From NCBI GenBank assembly GCA_035309005.1, contig DATGFP010000015.1:62001-126000 (forward strand): DNA of 64,000 nt. Direction: 5' to 3'. Shown here piece by piece: positions 8,150 through 17,900 of the stretch; position 1 is the first letter of the stretch; each line of letters opens with the position of its first letter. The stretch comes from DATARH01 sp035309005. GTDB lineage: Bacteria > Pseudomonadota > Alphaproteobacteria > ATCC43930 > CGMCC-115725. The position numbers and the translations under genes are program-made. A model generated the notes under the pieces. That model had not been told where the DNA came from and searched no databases. It saw only the letters and a program-made list of their open reading frames with translations.

Positions 8150-9277
8150 TCAGTAAACAGCGCCCCGCGCGGTGATCGGCCAGATCGCTTCCACGCGGTC
8201 GCCGCGCACCGCAACGTACCAGTCGTAAAGGTTGACCGTCGGGTCGCAGTGGCCGGGGACGAGACGCACCTTGTCGCCGAGCTTCAGGCGGTTGGTGGCG
8301 CTGGCGATGCCGAGGCGGCCATGCTCGTCGGAGGCGCGCTCGTAGGTGGCGGCCGGCTCGTCCCATACCAAGGGCGGGCCGGAATCGAACGCCAGCGCCT
8401 TCAGGCCGGCATCGACAATGGCGCGCTCGTCGGTGGGCCGGCTCATCACGGTAGCCCACACGAAAAGGCTCGGCTCGAAGGCGCGGGTTGGCGCGCCGCT
8501 CTCGTCGAGGTTGCGGCCGTAATCGGCGTCCATGAAGATGTAGGAGCCGCATTGCAATTCGGTATAGAGGCCGCTTCCGGCCTCGAACTCGAAGGTGCCG
8601 GTGCCGGCGCCGGTGATGTTGTCGCAGGCGATCCCGTTGGCCGAGAGGAGGTCGCGGGTCATCGCGGCCTTGTCGACCGCCCCCTTGATGGCCTGCTGCC
8701 GCTCCACCCAGCCGCGCAAATGCTGCGCCGAGCCGTGATAGGCCTGCAGGCCGGCGAAGCGCAGATGGCGCGTCTCGCCGATGCGCCGCGCCAGCGCGAG
8801 CGCGGGCTCGCCTGGCTCGACGCCGCAGCGGTTGCCGCCCATGTTGATCTCGACATGCACCGGCAGCGCCACCACACCGGCCTCACCGGCGGCGGCCTCC
8901 AGGTCGGCGATCTGCATGGGATCGTCGACGCAGACGCCGATCCGCGCCGTGTGCGCCAACGCCATCAGGTGGCGCAATTTCTGCCGGCCGACAATTTCGT
9001 TGGTTACCAGCACGTCGCGCACCCCGCCATAGACCATCGCCTCGGCTTCGCTGACCTTCTGGACACACACGCCGACGGCGCCCAATTCTATTTGTTTCAA
9101 TGCGATAACGGGGCACTTATGAGTCTTTGCATGAGGACGCAGGCGGACGCCGCTGCCGCGCACCCGGTCGGCGAGGCGGCGCAGATTGCGCTCGAAGGCG
9201 TCGAGATCGATGACCAGCGCCGGGGTGTCGACCTCGTCGAGCGGCATGCCGATTTCGGCGGGTGGGCGGGTGGTCAT
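8150..9277 (-). CDS. DSD1-family PLP enzyme (D-threonine/3-hydroxyaspartate aldolase-like)
   Basis: The 375-residue protein has the alanine-racemase-type N-terminal barrel and the metal-binding C-terminal domain of the DSD1 family, which includes D-threonine aldolase, D-3-hydroxyaspartate aldolase and D-serine dehydratase. The PLP lysine lies in RPHAKTHKCP (about residues 47-56), and the phosphate/substrate loop in VEINMGGNRCG (about 143-153). The divalent-metal site is the C-terminal GHCDPTVNLYDWYV (about 343-356), with the family His-x-Cys/Asp pattern. The likely reaction is PLP- and metal-dependent cleavage or dehydration of a D-beta-hydroxy amino acid. It is divergent from an MFS carrier that may import the substrate. 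Sequence alone does not separate aldolase from dehydratase. Confidence 0.85.
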   Translation of the reverse strand: MTTRPPAEIGMPLDEVDTPALVIDLDAFERNLRRLADRVRGSGVRLRPHAKTHKCPVIALKQIELGAVGVCVQKVSEAEAMVYGGVRDVLVTNEIVGRQKLRHLMALAHTARIGVCVDDPMQIADLEAAAGEAGVVALPVHVEINMGGNRCGVEPGEPALALARRIGETRHLRFAGLQAYHGSAQHLRGWVERQQAIKGAVDKAAMTRDLLSANGIACDNITGAGTGTFEFEAGSGLYTELQCGSYIFMDADYGRNLDESGAPTRAFEPSLFVWATVMSRPTDERAIVDAGLKALAFDSGPPLVWDEPAATYERASDEHGRLGIASATNRLKLGDKVRLVPGHCDPTVNLYDWYVAVRGDRVEAIWPITARGAVY

Positions 9278-9403
9278 CGGCGAATTCTCCGGGAGTTACG
9301 CGCGATCGGAGGCTTGCGCAGGCGGCGCAGAAATGCAACACGGGTAGCGAACGAAGATCGGCTGATAAGCCGGCGATCCGGGACCGCATGAGGGGAGGGA
9401 ACG

Positions 9404-10744
9404 ATGGCGCAGCCGAGTGTTTCGACGATCGAGACCGCGTTGGAGAACCAGAAGATCGGCGGCCTGCAAATCCGCGTCGCTGCGCTGTGCTCTCTGGTGC
9501 AGATCTGCGATGGCTACGACATCAATTCGATCGGCGTCTCGGTGCCATCGCTGACCCATGCCTGGGGCCTGCCACCGTCGGCTTTTGTCCAGGCGTTCCT
9601 GTGGTCGAGCGTCGGCATCCTGGTCGGCGCGCTCTCCGCCGGGCCGATCGGCGACCGCGTCGGGCGCCGGCCGCTATTGATCGCCAGCCTGACGATCTTC
9701 GGCCTCGCCTCGTTGGCCAGTGCATTCGCCGGCTCGCTACTGATGATTACAGTCCTGCGGTTCTTCACCGGGGTCGGGATCGGCGGCGCCTTTCCCGGGG
9801 CGGCGTCGCTGACCGGTGACTACGCACCGCATCGGCGGCGCGCGCTGATGATCATGGCAAGCTTCACCGGGGCGCCGGTCGGCGGCTTTTTGTGCGGCCA
9901 GATCGCAGGGGTGCTGCTGCCCAGCTTTGGGTGGCCCAGCGTCTTCCTGGTCGGCGGCGTCGTGCCGCTGTTGATGGTGGTCGCGCTGTTTTTTTGGCTG
10001 CCCGAGTCGCCGCGCTTCCTCGCGGCGAAAGCCGACCCGTCGCCGCGCGAGGCCGCGTTGTTGCGGCAGCTCGAGATTGCGCCGGGGCAGGGCGCCGCCG
10101 AGCGCGTCGATGTCGCGCAGGGTAACCCGGTCACGATGCTGTTCGGTCCGGGCTACGCGCTGCAGACGGTGCTGGTGTGGATCATCTTCTTTTGCAGCCT
10201 GTTGAACCTGTTCCTGTTGATCAATTGGATGCCCGAAGTATTGCACCTGACCGGCATGACGCCGGCCTCGGCGGCGCGCGCCACGAGCTTCCGCGAGCTG
10301 GGCGGCATGGTGGCGGTACTCTATCTCGGTGTGCTGATCGACCGCTTTGGTGCCGAGCGGGCGCTCGCCTGGCATTACGCCGCCGGCATCGTGTTCATCG
10401 CCATCATCGCCCTCGTCGCGCTGCCCTACCTGCTGCTGGTCTTGGTGATCTTCCTTACCGGCATGACGGTGATCGGCAGCCAGACCGGCGCCAATGCGGC
10501 TTGCGGCAAGCTCTATCCGGCCCGTATGCGCACCAGCGGCCTCGGCTGGGCGCTCGGCGTAGGCCGCCTTGGCGCCATCGCCGCGGCGCCGCTGGGGGGC
10601 TACCTGTTGTCGCATGGCGTCGCGCCGACGCACATTTTTCTCACCGCTTGCGGTGTCGCCTTCATCGCCGCGGTGGCGACCGCGCTGCTGCGGTTTTGCG
10701 CCGCGCCGGCCACTCGCCTCGCGCTGGGAGAAGCCGCTTCATGA
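9404..10744 (+). CDS. MFS transporter, aromatic-acid/H+ symporter-like
   Basis: The 446-residue protein has about twelve membrane helices and major-facilitator motifs: an acidic pair in helix 1 (CDGYDINSIG), the loop 2-3 signature GDRVGRRPLL, and its counterpart in the second half (GVLIDRFGAERAL). The DGYD motif in helix 1 is typical of the AAHS branch, which takes up aromatic or other organic acids with protons. A GGGGAGGGA ribosome binding site precedes ATG 9404. Its stop overlaps the start of the luciferase-like gene by four bases (ATGA), so the two are coupled and probably act on the same compound. Confidence 0.85.
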   Translation: MAQPSVSTIETALENQKIGGLQIRVAALCSLVQICDGYDINSIGVSVPSLTHAWGLPPSAFVQAFLWSSVGILVGALSAGPIGDRVGRRPLLIASLTIFGLASLASAFAGSLLMITVLRFFTGVGIGGAFPGAASLTGDYAPHRRRALMIMASFTGAPVGGFLCGQIAGVLLPSFGWPSVFLVGGVVPLLMVVALFFWLPESPRFLAAKADPSPREAALLRQLEIAPGQGAAERVDVAQGNPVTMLFGPGYALQTVLVWIIFFCSLLNLFLLINWMPEVLHLTGMTPASAARATSFRELGGMVAVLYLGVLIDRFGAERALAWHYAAGIVFIAIIALVALPYLLLVLVIFLTGMTVIGSQTGANAACGKLYPARMRTSGLGWALGVGRLGAIAAAPLGGYLLSHGVAPTHIFLTACGVAFIAAVATALLRFCAAPATRLALGEAAS

Positions 10745-11946
10745 AGGTTTTCGTATTCGACCTGCTGGCCTACGACGCCAACCTCGACCACTTGAAGGGC
10801 GGCGACCCGGAACTGCCCTACCCGCTGGCGAGGCGCCATTTCGATGCCGCCACCGCCGAGCGCACCTACGACGAGCACCTCGACGCGTGGGAGGCGCTCG
10901 ACCGCTGCGGCTATGACGGCGTCGGCTTCAACGAGCATCACTGCTCGCCCTATGGGCTGATGAACAGCCCTAATCTGATGGCATCGGCCGCGGCGCAGCG
11001 CACCAAGCGCCTCAAACTCTTGATCTACGGCAACCTCCTGCCGCTGCATGAGCCGCTGCGGCTCGCCGAAGAACTGGCGATGATCGACTGTTTGTCGAAG
11101 GGCCGGCTCATCTCCGGGTTTGCCCGCGGCATTCCGCGCGAATACCAAGTGCACAACGTGCCGCTCGCCGAATCGCGCGCCCGCTTCGAGGAAGCCTACG
11201 ACATCATCACCCGGGCCTGGAGCGAGGAGGTGTTTTCCTACGAGGGGCGGTTCTGGTCATATAAGGACGTCGCGCTGTGGCCGCGGCCAGTGCAGCAGCC
11301 ATGCCCGCCGATCTGGGTTCCGGTCATCGGCAGCAAGGAATCGATCGAGTTCGCCGCCCGCCACAATCTGCCGATCACCCCCGGCCTCGGCCGCGACCGC
11401 GGCCTGCGCGACGACATCATCGGATACTACGCGCGCTGCCTGGCGCAGGCCGGCCACCGCATCAGCCCCGATCACCTCTCGCTCGGCATCACCGCCTATG
11501 TCGCCGATTCGAAGGCCCAGGCTGTGAAGGAATACGGCCCGCACATCCTCTACTTCAACCGTACCTTGTTCAGCCACGGCAACTTCACCGAAACGGAAAA
11601 GCAGCGCGAAACAGGTTATGCGAGCGCCGCCTCGACCGATTACGTGCGCCCCGAGAACCGCCGCGCCGCCGCCAATTTGCGCGAGGATTTCCGCCACATG
11701 ACGATGGCGGACCTCGAACGCCAGGCCGAGCATATGCCCTTGGGCACCGCCGACGAGGTCGCCCAGCGCATCATCGAGGCCGCGACCAGCGCCGGCGCCA
11801 ACCAGGTACAGCTGGCGATGAACCGCGGCTGCCTGCCGCACGAGTTGTTCATGGCCCAGATCGAGCGCTTCGCCCGCGAGGTGCTGCCGCGCCTACAGGC
11901 GCATCAGGTCACGACCGTGCCGGCGGCGGAAGCGGCCTTCGCCTGA
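10741..11946 (+). CDS. LLM-class flavin-dependent oxidoreductase
   Basis: The 401-residue protein is a luciferase-like monooxygenase, in which reduced flavin and oxygen oxidise an organic substrate in a TIM barrel. Family segments are YDGVGFNEHHCSPYG (about residues 58-72), LIYGNLLPLHEPLRLAEE (about 94-111), the GRLISGFARGIPREY loop (about 121-135) and FWSYKDVALWPRPVQ (about 171-185). It starts at ATG 10741 inside the MFS stop codon. Such enzymes attack amines, sulfonates, pesticides or long-chain compounds; the substrate here is unknown. Only 25 bp separate its stop from that of the convergent giant gene, and an imperfect CCTCAGC...GCCGAGG hairpin lies in the gap. Confidence 0.85.
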   Translation: MKVFVFDLLAYDANLDHLKGGDPELPYPLARRHFDAATAERTYDEHLDAWEALDRCGYDGVGFNEHHCSPYGLMNSPNLMASAAAQRTKRLKLLIYGNLLPLHEPLRLAEELAMIDCLSKGRLISGFARGIPREYQVHNVPLAESRARFEEAYDIITRAWSEEVFSYEGRFWSYKDVALWPRPVQQPCPPIWVPVIGSKESIEFAARHNLPITPGLGRDRGLRDDIIGYYARCLAQAGHRISPDHLSLGITAYVADSKAQAVKEYGPHILYFNRTLFSHGNFTETEKQRETGYASAASTDYVRPENRRAAANLREDFRHMTMADLERQAEHMPLGTADEVAQRIIEAATSAGANQVQLAMNRGCLPHELFMAQIERFAREVLPRLQAHQVTTVPAAEAAFA

Positions 11947-11971
11947 CCCTGCCTCAGCGTCGGCCGAGGGT

Positions 11972-14900
11972 TCAGGCGAACTGGAAATTGGTCGCGCCGA
12001 GGCTCGCCGGAGCGACGCCGCCCAAGAGGATCGACTGGTTCTGGTTGAGGGTGAGGAGGGCGCCGGCGGCGGTGCTCGATAGCTCGCTTTGCACCGTCGC
12101 GAAATCGGGGGCGAGCGTGTGCGCCAGCTCGATCGTGTCGCGGGCCGCATCGAACCCGGCGATGGTGTCGTGGCCGAAGGCGATGTCGTTGAACACGAAC
12201 AGCGTCGGGGTCAGCGGCTGCGCCGTCAGCGAGGCGTCGCCGAGGCCGGCGGTGATCACCGCAAGACCGGTGGTTGCGCCGAGGCTGGCTGCGACGGTTT
12301 GCTGCGAAGCGCCAGGCTGGGCAATCTGGTCCTCCATGCCGGCGAGTTGCGCCGCGCCGGGCGCCTGCCCGGTTACCTGCTGGAACAGCTGTGTGAGATC
12401 GTCCTGCGCCTCGGGCGAATGGGCAATTTGGCCGCGTACTTGGCCGAGGCTGGTACCCTGGCCGAGCGCGGCAATGTAGGTGGTAAGCCCGCCGCCGTCG
12501 GCGTCGCGCGCCAGCACGTTTTGATAGATCTGGTTGATGTCGCTCTGCGCCTCGGGCGATTGCGCCAGCAGCAGCTCGACCGAGCCGAGGCTCGCGCCGC
12601 CGATCAGTTCGGCGGTATAGGTGGCGAGCCCGCCCGGATCGCCGTTGCGCCCGAAGATCTGCAGGTAGAGCTGGTTGAGGTCGTCCTGCGCCTCGGGCGA
12701 CTGGGCGATTGTCGTCCTGATCGAATCGAGGCTGGTGCCGGCATCGATCGCGGCGGTGTAGGTTGCCAGCCCGCCGGCGTCGGGGTTGCGGTTCAGCACC
12801 TCTTGATAGAGGTCGGTCAGCTCGGCGGTGACGATGTCCGCCGTGCTCGGGGCGGGGATTATCGCCAGGGGTACAATGGCGGACGGTATCGCCGGCTCTT
12901 GGTGATCGCTGAAGGCAAAGCTGGTGCCATTGGCGGTGATCGAGCCGGTTTCCGAGCCGAGCGCGGCACCGCCCGCGCCGGTGCCGCCGCCGTTCGGGAT
13001 GTAAGAGGTGCCGCCCTCCGTGAAGCGATCGACCACCACCGCACCGGCCGGGAGCGCGGTCGTCCCCTCGGCGAAGATCGCGTAGCTGCCAAGAACGTTA
13101 CCAGAACTGTCGGTTACCGTGCGGCTCCCCGGAATTGTTCCGAAGCTGCCGTTATCGGCCACCGTCCCCGAATAGAATGCGGCGCCATCGGCATAGGTGA
13201 ACACAAAGCCGAACAGCGCGGTGGTCGGGAAGCTCGCCTCGCTGGCGCTGCTGAACGGATGCGGCTGACCGTCGGTGCCCAAAACCGCGTCGCTCTCGCT
13301 GGTTAGGCCGCCGCTGCCGTCGGGCAGTCCGGCGGCGGTGGCGATCGGCGTCGGCGAGGCCACCCCCGGCCCGCTGTGCGAATAGCTGGTGACGCGCACC
13401 GTGCCGGGTGCGTCGCTCGTCGTCTGCGTCTCCTTGTTGTAGATGTCATACGTGCCGCCGGTCGCGACAATCGTCTGTCCGGCCCGATAGGCGAACCTGC
13501 CATCATCGGCAACCGTGCCGAAGTAATAATCCTCGCCGTCATTGTAGGTAAAGATAAAGTCGAAGAGGTTGACGCCGACCGAAGGCGTTGTCACCGCTAG
13601 CGTCGCAGAGCCGGGCGCCAAGTTGCCGGCGGCATCGGCAACCGTGTACTGGAGCTTGCTACTGCCGACAATGGCACCCGCGGTAAAGTCAAGCCCGGTC
13701 AGCGCCTGTATGCCGCCGGCCAACACCCCGAGAGTCACCGGTGTCGTGCCGTCGGCCAGCGTCACCGTGCCGTCGCCCGGCAACGCGGTAATCGTGACGG
13801 TCAGCGCCGCTGCGGCGTCGTCGGGGTCGCTCGACGCCGCGATCCCGATTGCGGCCGCGGCGCTGCCGGTAACGACCGTCAGCGATGCCGGCGTTGTCGC
13901 CGGCGCCGTCGTGTCGATGCGCAGCGTCAGCGGTGCCGACGCCGGGCTGACATTGCCGGACGCGTCCGCTTCCGTCGCTGTCAGGCTGTAAGCGCCGTCG
14001 GCGAGCGGGGCGGTCGGCTGGACCGACCAGAGGCCGCCGCTGCCGACCGTGGCGGTGCCGAGCACCGTCGCGCCGTCAAGCAGCCTCACCGTGTCGCCAA
14101 CCACACCGCCGGTTCCATCGATCACCGGCTGCACGACGTTGGTGATGGCGTCGCCCGGGATGCCGCTGTCCGATGCGGGATCGAGCGTCAGGCCCGTCAG
14201 CGTCGACGGCACGACCGCTCCGCTGCGCACCGCGAAGGCGTAGACCCCGGGCGTGGCGGTGGCGCCCGGCGTGCCGGCGAGCTCAAGCGAGGGCAGGGCG
14301 AGCATGGCATTCTCGAGGCCAGACGCCGCCAGTTCGGCGGTGTGTCCGTTGCCGTCGTTATAGCCAGCCGTCGCCGGCCCCGAGAGGGTCACCGGGTCGG
14401 TCGCCCAGCCGACGTACTGGTAGCGGAACATGATGTCGAAATTGCCGCCGCCCTGGTCGATCAACTGCAGCTGGAACGCATCGACCGCATTCGACACCGG
14501 GGCCGAGTAGCCGACATCGTCCCAGGTGACGGTGAACACATGGTTCACCGTATCGAGCGAATCATAGATTTGACCGGTGCCCTGCGAATTGCCACCGGTT
14601 GCCGTCGTCGCCTGGCCGGTCAATGCGACATCGGCAAAAAACGGTGCGATAATTGGCGGAATGCCGGAAAGCGTTGTCAGCGGTTGCGAGATGAAACTGC
14701 TGTTGGGACCGCCAAAGCTGATGTTGCCATTGGTGTTGATAAACAGCGTCGTATAAGTGGTGCCAAAAAAGTCGAGGCCGCTAGCAAAGACCGAAGTTAT
14801 ATCGATCGCAGCGCTCGATCCGTCGTCGAGATTTGGCGAAAAGGTCACCGCCGAGCCGAACCCGGCCGGACCGCCAAGGCCATTGACCAGGTTCGCCGAG

Positions 14901-17900
14901 GCCGGCGTCACCAGCGTATGGCCGGCACCGTCGTCGGCCAGACTGAAAACCGTGCCCGACACCACGTTGTCAAGGGTCAGGGTATCGCTGACGCCGCCAC
15001 CGCTGACCGTCAGCGTCCCGTCGCTCAGCGTACCGCTGGCGGTGACGCTGGTGGTGGACGGGGTGAAGCTGACCGTGTCGGTCGGACTGAACGGCAGCGC
15101 TTGCAGGTCGATCGCGTCGCTGCCGGCAAATCCGTTGATCGGCGTCGCTGTCAGGTTCCTGTTGCTGTCGAGCTGCAACGTGCCGCCCGGACCACTGAAC
15201 GTGATGGTGCCGCTTGCGGTGCCGCCGGCGGCCAGTTCGAACTTGCCGCCGCCGCTGACGACGGAGCCGCTCGCGACGAGCTGACCGCTAATGACCGTGT
15301 TGCTCGCCACCCCGCCGGATTGGACAAGTTGTAACCCACCATTCTCGATCGTGGTGCTGATTGCTGTCCCGCCGTTCTCGACGATCTGCGTGTCGCCGCT
15401 GCTTACCGTCGTGCTGATTGCCGTGCCAGACACGAACTGGACCGCGGCACCGTCAAGCACGGTCCCGCTGTCGAAGCCGCCGCCTTCGACGATCTCGGTG
15501 CCGCCCCCGGAGACAAAGGTGCCGTAGACGCTGCCGTTCGAGCCGACGTCCAGCGTGCCGCCGCCTTGCACGATCGGGTCGATATAGGTCTGTCCGGCGA
15601 GGACCGATACCGTCGTGCCCGACGCCACGGTCAGCGGGGCAAGCGCCTCGAGGTCGGTGCCGCTGGCGCCGTCGCCGACCACAGCGAAGCCGCCAAAGAC
15701 CTGCGCGGGATCGAGCTGCAGCGGATAGTTCCGCCCGCCTTCAACCACCGTCGTCAGATTGCCGGCGCCCGGGATGACGCGGCCGGCGTTGCCGCCGGCG
15801 ATGTCGCGCAGATGAATCGTCTCGCCTGATGTGAAGCCGCTGATCGTCAGCGCCACCGTCGAGGTGGTCGTGCCGTCGATTTCGAGCGTGCCGCCGGTGC
15901 CGGCGAAGGCGAGGCGGCCGGTGCCGCTGATGCCGTTGGCGAGCGCCAGCGTCGCGCCGGCACCGATGTCAAGGACGCCGCTGTCGACGATGCTGCCGGC
16001 GACTGCGTTCGTGCCCGACAGCAGCCAGGTCGCCACGGGATCGACCACGACTTGGTCGAAGCCGGTGATGCTCGTCCCGAGGCCGCCGATGTTGCCGCTG
16101 CCGGGAGCCAACTCCACAACGTCGCTACCGCCACCGCCGCCGTTGACGGCGCCGAAAAACACCGCGCCGGGGTCGACGATCAGCCGGTTGCCGCCGCCGG
16201 TGAAGCTGACCGCCGTGCCGCCGCCGCCCGTGATGGTGCCGGCATTGGTCAGGTTGCTGCCGCCGGCAGTGAAATCGACACCGACGCCGGATGCCGCCGC
16301 GATCGTGCCGTAATTGGTTACATTGCCGCCAGCTGCGATGGTGACGCCGAAAGCCCCGCCTTGGATCACCGCGGTTTTCAGAATCCCGGTGCCGTTGGCG
16401 ACAGTCCCACCGGCGGCGAAAGAGACGCCGCTCGCGCCGCCGCCGCTGGCGACGATCCCGCCGTAGTTTACGATCGTGCCGGAATTGGCCAATACGGTAA
16501 TCGCGGTCGAGGTCACCGCGATGACGCCGCCATATTGATTCGTGACGGTGCCGCCGGCGCCCAAGAAGACGCCGGTGATGCTGCCGTAGTTGGTCACCGT
16601 GCCGCCTAAATGACCGATCGCCACGCCGGCGATCCCCGGGGCGCCTTGAATGAGCCCGCCGGTTTCGTTGGTGACGCTGCCGCCGCCCTTCAGGTAGACT
16701 CCGACATAGGTCGCCGAGAGGCTCTGGATCGTCGCGAAATTGGTGACCGTTCCGAGCCCGCCATAGACGAACACGCCGCGCCGGCCAAAACCCTCGATCA
16801 GCGCGGTCGCGGCGCCGAAAGCGCCGTTGGTGACGCTGCCGCCGGCGAACATGGCGACGCCGTCGGTAAAGGTGCCGTTGCCGTTGATGATGCCGAGATT
16901 GGCGACTGTGCCGGCGCCGCCGGTGACGCGCACCGCGTCGTATTGGCCGGTGATCTGCCCGCTATTGGCGACATAGCCGCCGGCGGCCAGCCGGACGCCG
17001 TAGCCGGCACTTCCGGACGAGGTGATCGCGCCGCTGTTGGTGACCGACCCGCCGGCGCCGAGATAGATTCCGGCAAAGTTATTACCGGTGCTGAGGATGT
17101 TGCCGGCGTTGGTGACAGCCGCGGCGCTGCCCTTGGCGGATATGCCCGAGCGGTAGGCCATGATCAAGCCGCCGGTCTGGTTTGTCAGCGTGCCGCCTTG
17201 GCCAAAATAGACGCCGGCGCCGCTGCCGCCGGCGGAATAGCTCACAATCCTGCCGGCGTTGATCACCGTGCCGAAGCTGACCGCCGTGCCCGCGGTGTCC
17301 TTAAACGAAATCGCGGTCAGAGTGCTGGTGATCGTCGCGCCGGCGGCGTTGGTGACGATACCACCAGCCGCGCTGTAGATCGCCGCGTGCGCCGCGAAAT
17401 TCTCGATCAGGCCGAAATTGTCGACGGTGCCGGCGACCGTCCCGCCAATATGGATGGCGTTGCTGCCGGCGCTGGTGATCGAACCGTAATTGTTGATCGT
17501 GCCGCCGGCGGTCAGTTCGGCGGCGGCGCGCGCGACGGTGCCGGTGCCGGTGCTGGCGATCGTGCCGTGGTTGACGATGGTGCCGGCCGCCCCGGGGTTG
17601 GGGACGCCCTTGGCGCCGCCGATATAGACGCCGAACTCGTAGCCGGTGATGGTGGCGGTGCCGTAGCCGTTGACCACCACCCCGCCCTGCTGCAGCAGGA
17701 CCCCGGCGCCATGGAAGCCCAAGGGGCTCAGCGCCGTCGCGGTGCTGGCGATCATGCCGAGATTGCCGACGGTCGCGCTGACGTTCTTCGCGTCAATGCC
17801 GTTCCAGCCGCTGACGATCGTGCCGCTCGCCTGGTTGGTGACGCTGCCGCCAGCCCCAAGATAGATCCCCGAATAATAGGTGCCGGCGCTGGCGATGCGG

